5,106 nt of DNA from contig JAFQVE010000543.1 of the NCBI GenBank assembly GCA_017408185.1, positions 1 to 5,106 of the forward strand, read 5' to 3'. Made by a program: the position numbers and the translations under genes. Each line of letters starts with the position of its first letter. The stretch's first letter is position 1. The DNA is from Oscillospiraceae bacterium. Lineage in GTDB: Bacteria > Bacillota_A > Clostridia > Oscillospirales > JAAYXM01. Positions 1 through 5,106 of the stretch are shown piece after piece. Under the pieces are notes generated by a model. The model saw nothing but the letters and a program-made list of their open reading frames with translations. It searched no databases and was not told the DNA's origin.

Positions 1-194
1 ACCTTAAAACAAACGGCTTTGAAAAGCTTGCTGTCCGCTATGCCGGAGCTATTGAGCGCATACGCTATACCGGAAAGGTGATAAACCGTTATCTTGACGG
101 CGAAACGGATGTTATTGAAGCCTTAGAAGAAGAACTCATACACGGAGAGAAGCAGAAATATCTACAGCCCGATCGGGTTATGTATACTTACTGA
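1..194 (+). CDS. C-terminal fragment, possible family 20 glycoside hydrolase (beta-N-acetylhexosaminidase-like)
   Basis: Reading from base 3, an open frame of 63 codons ends at TGA (192-194); the gene begins left of the window. The visible tail is highly charged and probably helical: it starts LKTNGFEKLAVRYAGAIERI, continues with an RYLDGETDVIEALEEELI-like stretch, and ends in VMYTY. The pattern NGFE..xxRYxGxIxRI...YLxGexdxIexLEEE resembles, from memory, the C-terminal helical tail of bacterial GH20 hexosaminidases that cleave terminal N-acetylhexosamines. No catalytic residues are visible, so this is a family-level guess. It is transcribed convergently with the lyase operon and ends 60 bp from that operon's last stop codon. 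A hexosaminidase beside a heparinase-like lyase would fit degradation of an amino-sugar-containing polysaccharide, but that is inference. The open frame is more secure than the function. Confidence 0.5.
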   Translation, partial: LKTNGFEKLAVRYAGAIERIRYTGKVINRYLDGETDVIEALEEELIHGEKQKYLQPDRVMYTY

Positions 195-200
195 TAACAA

Positions 201-246
201 GAAAAGAACAACGCACACGCCCAAAAGCGTGTGCGTTGTTCTTTTC
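201..246. terminator. Bidirectional rho-independent terminator between convergent genes
   Basis: A perfect 20-bp inverted repeat: GAAAAGAACAACGCACACGC (201-220), a 6-nt loop CCAAAA (221-226), and the exact reverse complement (227-246). The core (211-220 with 227-236) is GC-rich, while the outer part is A-rich on the left and T-rich on the right. Each strand therefore ends its stem in a U-rich run; the plus strand continues with GTTTTTATT, the minus strand with TTGTT. It begins 6 nt after the plus-strand stop and lies 8 nt beyond the minus-strand stop, so it should terminate both transcripts. Confidence 0.93.
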
Positions 247-254
247 GTTTTTAT

Positions 255-1034
255 TCAGCGAAGCGCAAAAAGCTCTGCAATTGTATTTGCCGTAATTTCA
301 TACGTTCTTCCATCTAGCAGCTTTATTCTCGGGTCAATCATGCGCGGAAGCTGCCCCCTTTCAACAAGCTCAACCCTCAATGTGTACGGTGCAGAAAGCT
401 TGTGCAGAGGAATATCCCTAAACTTTGCAATTGCTTCTTTTGTGCATTCTGCGATTTTTGCATGTGCCTTTTGCTTTGAAAGGAGCATTGCACCGCGCCA
501 TGTCATCCCTTTTTTGACCTCACAGGTAACAGCATCAGGAATAAACTCATTCACCTCAGCACAAAGCTTATCGTCACCCGACACCATAATAACCGGCTTT
601 CCCAGCTCGCTCGCAATCAGCGTGTCAAACTCAGCCTCACCGATTTTTTTGCCGTTAAGCCAATAATTTTGAACACTTGCAGAGCTGAATGTATGCTCAA
701 GCACGCCGCCATAAGTTCCTGCCATCGCATGGTATCCCAAAAGAATTATCGCATCGCAATCTTCAAGCCCGGGATATCTCTCTCCAGCCGGCAGATGTCC
801 GCTTATTATATAATCCACATTTTCGGAGATCTTATCATATATAACAGTGTTTGCTCCACCATGACAGTCACGGACATATATTTTTCCAACACCGGCTTCC
901 TTTGCTGCATCTGCACAGACATTTATATCCTCAGTCATCAAAGCTCTGCCTTCGAAGATTCTATCCCCTATCACTTGCTCTTTTGAATATATCCCGCTTA
1001 TTCCTTCACTGTCTGTCATTATATATAAATTCAT
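255..1034 (-). CDS. M55 family D-aminopeptidase-like metallopeptidase (DppA-like)
   Basis: A 259-residue protein matching peptidase family M55, whose type member is the zinc D-aminopeptidase DppA of Bacillus subtilis (D-Ala-D-Ala and D-Ala-Gly-Gly as substrates, decameric). The DppA landmarks occur in order at equivalent spacing: TDSEGISG at residues 7-14 (Asp8 and Glu10, metal ligands), DCHGG at 56-60 (His58), GYHA at 100-103 (His102), LEHTFSS at 112-118 (His114, equivalent to the catalytic His115), and GE at 132-133 (Glu133). VSGDDK at 151-156 is also typical. There is no signal peptide, so it should be cytoplasmic. The ATG is chosen because family members start immediately before this beta strand and an SD-like AAGGGAG lies 7 nt upstream. 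It is the last gene of the operon, 13 bp after the binding-protein gene. No dipeptide ABC transporter is next to it, unlike the dpp operon, so its substrate is open. The family is near certain; the substrate is not. Confidence 0.93.
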   Translation of the reverse strand: MNLYIMTDSEGISGIYSKEQVIGDRIFEGRALMTEDINVCADAAKEAGVGKIYVRDCHGGANTVIYDKISENVDYIISGHLPAGERYPGLEDCDAIILLGYHAMAGTYGGVLEHTFSSASVQNYWLNGKKIGEAEFDTLIASELGKPVIMVSGDDKLCAEVNEFIPDAVTCEVKKGMTWRGAMLLSKQKAHAKIAECTKEAIAKFRDIPLHKLSAPYTLRVELVERGQLPRMIDPRIKLLDGRTYEITANTIAELFALR

Positions 1035-1041
1035 AATAAAG

Positions 1042-1048
1042 CTCCCTT
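1042..1048 (-). promoter_or_regulatory. Ribosome binding site of the M55 peptidase gene, overlapping the preceding stop codon
   Basis: Reading the minus strand, AAGGGAG lies 7 nt before the ATG at 1034-1032. Its first base is the last A of the TAA stop (1050-1048) of the binding-protein gene, so ribosomes finishing one gene sit on the start signal of the next. It is a moderate rather than perfect match to AGGAGG. Confidence 0.7.
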
Positions 1049-2604
1049 TACTTTACTCTGTCGTATGCATCTTCATAGACTGCCAAAAGCTCGTCAACGG
1101 GAAGTTCAAGAAGTTCTGCTTTGAATGCATCCCATTCGCTCATCGGCCTCTGCCCGATTATGAACTTTGTGAGGTTTTCTGTTACGAAGCTGGCTATTGA
1201 TGTGTTGTAATCTGCCGCAAGAGTTGCCTCCTCGTCTGTAAGCGAAACCCATCTTGCAGGATTATAGTATGCAACGGTATTCTCCAATATCATATCCGTT
1301 GTTGCTACCTGCTCGTCCGATGATGCTGCATCTGCAGCGTCAGGATCTATTCTAAAATACGAACCTATTGTCTGGAAGCCATACTGTAAGATAGCAGAGC
1401 TTCCTTCTTCTACTATAAACTTCTTTTTACCGTCGACAATCTCATAGGTTTCACCTTCTTTGCCCCACGAAACAATTTCTGTTCCTTCATCAGAATAGAA
1501 CCAGTTCACATAGCGCATAGCGTTCTCTATCCGACTTTCATCACCGGTATTGAGCACCATCGCTCCTGTCGGGTCTACGTTATATTTATTTACCTTGTTC
1601 GTCGCCGTTGGAGTATTTGCTTTCGGAGGAACCATTGCGGTAAGATTAAACCCGGGATTTTTCGTTCTTGCCATAGAATTAAAAAAGTCTATTCTCGTCT
1701 GATAGTCAGCCATAATGAAGCCGCGGTCTGTTGTTATAAGCTCCTGCCATTCTGCAGCCTTTATTGTGAAGAGATTTGCAGGTGTAAGCCCTTCGGCTAC
1801 CATTTTATTATAGAACAAAACTATATCCTTCATTACATCTTCCGTTGCTCCGTAACTCCACTTATCGTTGTTAAAATCGTAATAGAGGGTATGGTAGAAA
1901 TACTCTTTAAACGACGGTCCGATAAGACACATGTTATCAAAGCCCGTACGCACGCAGAACGGATATGACTCAGGATAAAGCTCCTTCAATTTTTTTGATA
2001 CCTCATAGACCTCGTCAATAGTCTCCGGCACCTTCAGATTATGCTTATCAAATATATCCTTACGATACAGCCAACATCGAACATTCTTCTGACGCTCCAT
2101 TCCGTATATCGGTGTGCGGTAAATCTTGCCATCGAGATGCGTTCTGAACTTTTGCATTTCGCGTTCCTCTTCGCTTACAGACTCCCAGAACGCATTATAG
2201 TCTGTCATTATCTCCGGATAATCATCAAACGGAACAAATGCGCCCTGCGTGCAATAGCTTGAGAATGAGCTTGGCTGATTATGTATAGCGAGAACATCAG
2301 GGAAATTTTCACGGTCTGCCATTATGAGCGGGAACTTTGTTCCGAAATCAGCAATGGGAACTGCTGTTATGTTAACCGTTCCTCCGACTCCCTCTTTAAT
2401 ATACTCCCAAACCTTCCAATTCTCTTCATACGGCCATGACGCATGACTTGTTATCGTCACATTAAGAACTGCATCATCTGCTATTGCTTTTCCTTCCGGG
2501 ATGTCTCCCGAGCCTGCATTTCCGGAATTCACGCTGTTCCCGCCGCAGGCGCAAAGAGCAAAAAGCATTACTGTTGCGAGTGTCAGAGCGATTAGTTTTT
2601 TCAT
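1048..2604 (-). CDS. Extracellular solute-binding lipoprotein of a carbohydrate ABC transporter (LplA/YtcQ-type)
   Basis: 518 residues. The N-terminus is a lipoprotein signal: MKK, a hydrophobic run (4-17), and lipobox L17-C18-A19-C20, so Cys20 should be lipidated and the mature protein tethered outside the membrane. A flexible Gly/Ser/Asn stretch follows (21-34). The body fits the ~500-residue family 1 binding proteins of CUT1-type oligosaccharide transporters such as B. subtilis LplA and YtcQ. Recognisable segments are FPLIMADRENFPDVLAI (91-107), RKDIFDKHNLKVPETIDEVY (181-200), DPTGAMVLNTGDESRIENA (344-362), YVNWFYSDEG (365-374), WGKEGETYEI (380-389) and FIIGQRPMSEWDAF (481-494). The ATG is preceded by a perfect AGGAGGT. 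It follows the surface lyase gene by 14 bp, which suggests it captures the lyase products. The partner permeases, usually adjacent, are absent from the visible part of the operon, and the next gene is a peptidase. The ligand cannot be read from sequence. Confidence 0.93.
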   Translation of the reverse strand: MKKLIALTLATVMLFALCACGGNSVNSGNAGSGDIPEGKAIADDAVLNVTITSHASWPYEENWKVWEYIKEGVGGTVNITAVPIADFGTKFPLIMADRENFPDVLAIHNQPSSFSSYCTQGAFVPFDDYPEIMTDYNAFWESVSEEEREMQKFRTHLDGKIYRTPIYGMERQKNVRCWLYRKDIFDKHNLKVPETIDEVYEVSKKLKELYPESYPFCVRTGFDNMCLIGPSFKEYFYHTLYYDFNNDKWSYGATEDVMKDIVLFYNKMVAEGLTPANLFTIKAAEWQELITTDRGFIMADYQTRIDFFNSMARTKNPGFNLTAMVPPKANTPTATNKVNKYNVDPTGAMVLNTGDESRIENAMRYVNWFYSDEGTEIVSWGKEGETYEIVDGKKKFIVEEGSSAILQYGFQTIGSYFRIDPDAADAASSDEQVATTDMILENTVAYYNPARWVSLTDEEATLAADYNTSIASFVTENLTKFIIGQRPMSEWDAFKAELLELPVDELLAVYEDAYDRVK

Positions 2605-2613
2605 ATTGAAGTT

Positions 2614-2620
2614 ACCTCCT
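2614..2620 (-). promoter_or_regulatory. Strong ribosome binding site of the solute-binding protein gene, overlapping the lyase stop codon
   Basis: On the minus strand AGGAGGT lies 9 nt before the ATG (2604-2602). The TAG stop of the lyase gene (2621-2619) supplies the first two bases of this motif, giving TAGGAGGT. Termination of the lyase and initiation of the binding protein therefore occur at the same spot, which favours translational coupling and fixes the start codon. Confidence 0.9.
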
Positions 2621-5106
2621 ATTTTGTGTAATCTAGTATTCGTTTGATAAGCACAGCCACTTCTGCGCGGGTTGTGTAGTCTGCTGGTGCGATAAGACCT
2701 GATTTGCCGTTGACGAGACCTGCCGAGATGAGGGCAGTTACTGCTTCTTTTGCATAGTCTGCAACGGTGTCGTAGTCGGGGTATTGCTCTGCCGAGGCTC
2801 CCTCCGGGAGGGAGCTGTCGAGCGTAGCGAGACTGAGGGAGCCCGACGCAACGTTATTGCTATCCGTCACATCCGTCATACTCCTTCCGTCACGGACTTC
2901 GTCCGCGCCACCTTCCTCCCGGAGGAAGGCTTTTATTGCACGATAGACTATTACCATCATATCCTGACGAGTTATCGTGTTGCGCGGGGCGTACTTATTA
3001 TCACCGATGCCGTTCACAATACCGGTATTACGTGCTATTGCAAGCTCGGATGCGAAATAGTCACTTGCCGTAACGTCTGCGAAGTTTCCCTCATTGTCGC
3101 TTGTGAGGTTGAATGCACGAACAAGAAGCAGCGCGAAGTCTGCACGAGTGATGTTGTTTGCGGGGCTAAACGTATTTGCGGTCGTGCCCTTTATTATTCC
3201 ATCTGCTGCAAGTTCGTTTATCGCATCCGCCGCCCAGGCGTGGTTGGTAAGGTCGGTGAATTGCGGTTTTTCCACCTCATCCGCCTCGCCTGTGCTCGGC
3301 ACCATCTCCTCAAGGAGAAGGCTTTCATCGTCGTTGGTTTTGTCGGTATCAGCTGTATCCTCTGGCTCATTGGTCGGTGCGGCTCCGCCGCCACCGCCGC
3401 CGGCAGATCCCGTACCTTCACTTGAAGTTCCGGAATTTTCGGTCGACGGTTTTGACGTTGTTGATCCGTAAACGGTGACTGTAAAGTGAACCGCAGTTTC
3501 AAGCGTTCCGTCGCTTGCGATAAGCGCAACGTGATTCTCTCCAACCTGAGAGCTGTCGGGCTTCCAGGTTATCGTCTGAGTTTCCGCATTGACCGACATT
3601 CCGCGCGGGAGAGTTGAGCTGTTAAACGAAAGAGTCTTCCCCATCGGGCTTGTTGCACTAAACGGAATTGTGATCGAGCTTCCCGCTGATACGGTCACCT
3701 CATCAATCGGAGCGACAACGGGAGAATAGTCCACCACCTCAGAAAGCGGAATGCGCAGGCTCTGCCCCTTTGCGATGTTATAAACATATCCCGCATCCGG
3801 ATCATAGGCATCAACAAAGCTTCGGATAAGCGTGGTATTCCCGAGAGAAAGCTTTATGTTATCACCATCGGGCTCCGCATCAAGAATTTCATAAATCGAA
3901 TTCTTTACACCGTCATTTTCAATATACACATACTTACCCTTGATAAGGTCAGTATCAACCACTTCACCGGCAGCCGGAGTGTAAGTAATGAAGTTATCAA
4001 ACACATAATCCGTGGTAAAGCTTTCTACCGTTCCGGTATATGCCCCCGGCACTGTGTCCTCTATCGGAGTTCCGGAAAGCTCAAGAATGTCACCGTCGTT
4101 TAAGTAGCGATAGGCTACATTTCCGTTCTCAAGTGTCAGCACTCCGGCAAAGCCGCGGAAGGAGATTTGCGTGTCACCGTCAGTTACCGTGTAGAGCGCA
4201 TCAGTGTTCGTCGAATACATTACATAATCAACTCTGCCGCTTACGTGCTCAACCTTTATCGCAGAGAAGGAATCGTAAAGACCCGGTCGGGATGCATTAT
4301 CTCTTTCCATCGGAAGCTTTTCGATGTTCTCAATGTACTTTTCACCTTCAATATACGGCTCAAGCACTGTGGTAAACGTTGTATCAAGTTCTTTACCTTT
4401 ATTGCGAACAAGCACATACTCGAGCTCGCCTATCTGCTTGTTATCAGACCTCTGCGGCGGAAGTCCCGTTACAAAGGAGACCTCATCCATAGGCTCATCA
4501 CTTACCATAGTCATTCTGAGACGGATATCCTGCTTCTTCGAGAGGATGCTTCTCCAGTCCTTCACCTTAAACTCAACGGAGAAATCCTTTTCGGGAGAGT
4601 TGTAGGTGCGGACATTTTTAAGCCAGGTGTAACCAAGCGGATATACGTTTTTCGGCTCGTTGCCTCCGGGATCCGGACCATATGCCACATCCGGTCCTGC
4701 ATATGTTCCAATAAGCTCGCCGTCCTCATTTGTATATGTTGGATAGGACGATACATTCCCAAGCCCGTCTATTGCAGTAAGCTCATCCGACTGACTGTGG
4801 AAGGAGTAAAGGTGATCCTCACCGCCGTTTACGTGGAAGAAGTCAACACCGTAGGAAACACTGTCGTCTACGTCCACCATAATTACCGAGCGACGGTATT
4901 CATTCACATCAGGGTAGGCATTGGAATCCGCGTCCATAACCCTGACCTTACCCTCGCTGTCAAAATGATAGGGCGTTCCCTTGCAAGCACGTACCTGATT
5001 TGCCTCATCAACAACAACTGTGTTGTGTGAAAGAGGTACCTGAACCCACTGATAACGGTTAGGCTGATTACCTGTCTGCTCGGGATAGCCAAGGTCGGGT
5101 GCTAAA
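2619..5106 (-). CDS. SLH-anchored heparinase II/III-family polysaccharide lyase, N-terminus outside the window
   Basis: 828 codons are visible and the frame is open to the right edge, so the N-terminal signal and alpha-helical catalytic domain are missing. An internal ATG at 4937 is not the start: the family motifs DLGYP (4-8) and LSHNTVVVDEANQ (25-37) lie upstream of it. Residue numbers count from the first visible codon. Residues 1 to about 460 are the beta-sandwich part of heparinase II/III-type lyases, with SHNTVVVD, the RR pair at 71-72 and VDFFHVNGGEDHLYSFH (87-103), rich in the His and Asp that bind metal in this fold. About 462-546 is an Ig/cadherin-like domain, ending in an FTVTVYG strand. 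A low-complexity Ser/Thr/Gly then Asp/Glu-rich linker (about 547-613) includes six consecutive glycines. Three SLH repeats follow (616-667, 675-726, 774-828) with TRAD, TRQD and TRAE signatures, expected to bind cell-wall polysaccharide. Two palindromic repeats are translated between SLH2 and SLH3. The enzyme should work on the cell surface, eliminating uronic-acid-linked polysaccharide; the exact substrate is unknown. Confidence 0.9.
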   Translation of the reverse strand, partial: LAPDLGYPEQTGNQPNRYQWVQVPLSHNTVVVDEANQVRACKGTPYHFDSEGKVRVMDADSNAYPDVNEYRRSVIMVDVDDSVSYGVDFFHVNGGEDHLYSFHSQSDELTAIDGLGNVSSYPTYTNEDGELIGTYAGPDVAYGPDPGGNEPKNVYPLGYTWLKNVRTYNSPEKDFSVEFKVKDWRSILSKKQDIRLRMTMVSDEPMDEVSFVTGLPPQRSDNKQIGELEYVLVRNKGKELDTTFTTVLEPYIEGEKYIENIEKLPMERDNASRPGLYDSFSAIKVEHVSGRVDYVMYSTNTDALYTVTDGDTQISFRGFAGVLTLENGNVAYRYLNDGDILELSGTPIEDTVPGAYTGTVESFTTDYVFDNFITYTPAAGEVVDTDLIKGKYVYIENDGVKNSIYEILDAEPDGDNIKLSLGNTTLIRSFVDAYDPDAGYVYNIAKGQSLRIPLSEVVDYSPVVAPIDEVTVSAGSSITIPFSATSPMGKTLSFNSSTLPRGMSVNAETQTITWKPDSSQVGENHVALIASDGTLETAVHFTVTVYGSTTSKPSTENSGTSSEGTGSAGGGGGGAAPTNEPEDTADTDKTNDDESLLLEEMVPSTGEADEVEKPQFTDLTNHAWAADAINELAADGIIKGTTANTFSPANNITRADFALLLVRAFNLTSDNEGNFADVTASDYFASELAIARNTGIVNGIGDNKYAPRNTITRQDMMVIVYRAIKAFLREEGGADEVRDGRSMTDVTDSNNVASGSLSLATLDSSLPEGASAEQYPDYDTVADYAKEAVTALISAGLVNGKSGLIAPADYTTRAEVAVLIKRILDYTK
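2796..2843 (+). repeat. Palindromic repeat element, 48 bp, translated in frame within the SLH2-SLH3 linker
   Basis: The 48-bp unit begins GGCTCCCTC (2796-2804) and ends with its exact reverse complement GAGGGAGCC (2835-2843). A third copy of the arm, GAGGGAGC (2808-2815), lets the left end fold alternatively into an 8-bp hairpin with a CGG loop. The middle, GTCGAGCGTAGCGAGAC (2817-2833), is an imperfect palindrome. The unit covers 16 whole codons, and the minus strand reads GSLSLATLDSSLPEGA. It shares its plan with the unit at 2880-2930 in opposite orientation; the 20-nt ends match at 16 of 20 positions. From memory, short repeats of this kind are widespread in Clostridia genomes. The strand given follows the alignment with the second unit. 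Confidence 0.85.
2862..2879 (-). repeat. 9-bp tandem duplication between the two palindromic repeats
   Basis: ATCCGTCAC (2862-2870) is followed directly by ATCCGTCAT (2871-2879), identical at 8 of 9 bases, and encodes the peptide MTDVTD on the minus strand. The shared core TCCGTCA occurs a third time at 2886-2892, inside the 51-bp palindromic element. The duplication abuts that element, so it may have arisen by slippage or during its insertion. Confidence 0.65.
2880..2930 (-). repeat. Palindromic repeat element, 51 bp, inverted relative to its neighbour and translated in frame
   Basis: Read on the minus strand the 51-bp unit has three parts. The first is a hairpin with arms CCTTCCTCC and GGAGGAAGG (2911-2919 and 2921-2929 on the plus strand). 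The second is a hairpin CGGAC-GAA-GTCCG (2893-2905). The third is a GGAAGGAGT tail (2880-2888), whose GGAAGG can also pair with the CCTTCC of the first arm. This matches the three-part plan of the 48-bp unit, sharing the CTCCGGGAGG tip and the TGGC/TGTC junction. It spans exactly 17 codons (AFLREEGGADEVRDGRS) with no stop. The first codon, Ala, may belong to the host SLH2 helix. Confidence 0.82.
3468..3722 (-). other. Region encoding an Ig/cadherin-like domain
   Basis: About 85 residues starting VVAPIDEVTVSAGSSITIPF, with LPRGMSVNAETQTITWKPDS in the middle and closing at FTVTVYG. The pattern of 'P..V.aG..i.i.f.A..p.G..L.f....LP.Gm.....t..i.W.P...q.G.h.v...asDG....' is that of the putative Ig (He_PIG/cadherin-like) domains common in secreted bacterial proteins. 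It probably acts as a spacer between the enzyme and the wall anchor. Just after it, bases 3384-3401 encode six glycines within a Ser/Thr/Gly-rich linker. Confidence 0.8.

Larger units (their letters stand above)
2622..3260 (-). other. Region encoding three SLH (S-layer homology) repeats, with an expanded SLH2-SLH3 linker
   Basis: SLH1 (3105-3260) reads FTDLTNHAWAADAINELAAD and on to GIIKG and TRADFALLLVRAF. SLH2 (2925-3083) reads FADVTASDYFASELAIA, then GIVNG and TRQDMMVIVYRA. SLH3 (2622-2786) reads YPDYDTVADYAKEAVTALI, then GLVNG and TRAEVAVLIKRI. SLH1 and SLH2 are separated by seven residues, but SLH2 and SLH3 by about 47, where typical linkers are roughly 10-20. The excess is mostly the two palindromic repeats. 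SLH triplets bind pyruvylated secondary cell-wall polymers in Gram-positive bacteria, which places this protein at the cell surface. Confidence 0.92.

Noticed and set aside
229..1036. Plus-strand open frames opposite the M55 peptidase gene
   Set aside because: The minus-strand frame carries all the DppA-type metal and catalytic residues, and the first of the opposing frames would start inside the terminator stem.
2796..2930. A CRISPR array or intragenic terminator
   Set aside because: There are only two units, in opposite orientation and of unequal sequence, with no regular spacers. The hairpins are not followed by a U-run on the minus strand, and the reading frame continues through to a complete third SLH repeat.
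2796..2930. A frameshift or pseudogene caused by the repeats
   Set aside because: Both units and the 36-bp spacer are multiples of three, and the SLH3 repeat downstream is intact and ends at a normal stop, so the gene appears functional.
2784..3471. Plus-strand and alternative minus-strand open frames over the SLH and linker region (2784-3425, 3094-3471, 3218-3544)
   Set aside because: All overlap the SLH-encoding frame, which has three recognisable repeats. The alternatives give low-complexity or Arg-rich peptides with no family resemblance.
4935..4937. ATG at 4937 as the true start of the SLH protein
   Set aside because: The same frame stays open for 56 more codons to the window edge and includes conserved lyase motifs (DLGYP and LSHNTVVVD). 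No signal peptide follows the ATG and no convincing ribosome binding site precedes it.
4167..5030. A 287-codon plus-strand open frame antisense to the lyase gene
   Set aside because: It lies entirely opposite a frame with clear heparinase II/III motifs, its translation has no recognisable domain, and it is rich in unlikely Cys/Ile/Arg runs. It is a shadow of the coding strand.

Overview
The window suggests a low-to-moderate GC Gram-positive anaerobe, most likely a gut- or host-associated member of the Clostridia. The evidence is the strong AGGAGG ribosome binding sites, a lipobox-bearing extracellular binding protein, S-layer homology (SLH) anchoring, and short palindromic repeats of a type I recall from clostridial genomes. 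No rRNA or other taxonomic marker is present, so this placement is an inference.

Layout. Bases 1-194 hold the 3' end of a plus-strand gene, possibly a family 20 glycosidase. It meets a minus-strand operon tail to tail across a perfect 20-bp stem-loop (201-246) that should terminate both. The minus-strand operon runs right to left: a large surface protein open at the right edge (2619-5106), a lipoprotein solute-binding protein (1048-2604) and an M55 D-aminopeptidase-like protein (255-1034). The junctions are only 14 and 13 bp, and the stop codon of each upstream gene overlaps the Shine-Dalgarno sequence of the next. The three are therefore almost certainly co-transcribed and probably translationally coupled.

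The large protein is a heparinase II/III-type polysaccharide lyase (C-terminal beta-sandwich part visible), followed by an Ig-like domain, a Ser/Thr/Gly/Asp/Glu-rich linker and three SLH repeats. A working model is that a cell-wall-anchored lyase cuts a uronic-acid-containing polysaccharide outside the cell and the binding protein captures the products. The peptidase may trim a peptide or D-amino-acid-containing component. No permease genes are visible, so uptake must rely on genes outside the window.

The most unusual structure is at 2796-2930, between SLH repeats 2 and 3. Two short palindromic repeat elements of 48 and 51 bp, built to the same plan but in opposite orientation, lie exactly in frame in the coding sequence and contribute 16 and 17 codons without a stop. 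They look like protein-coding insertions of an interspersed palindromic repeat, comparable in principle to the Rickettsia palindromic elements.
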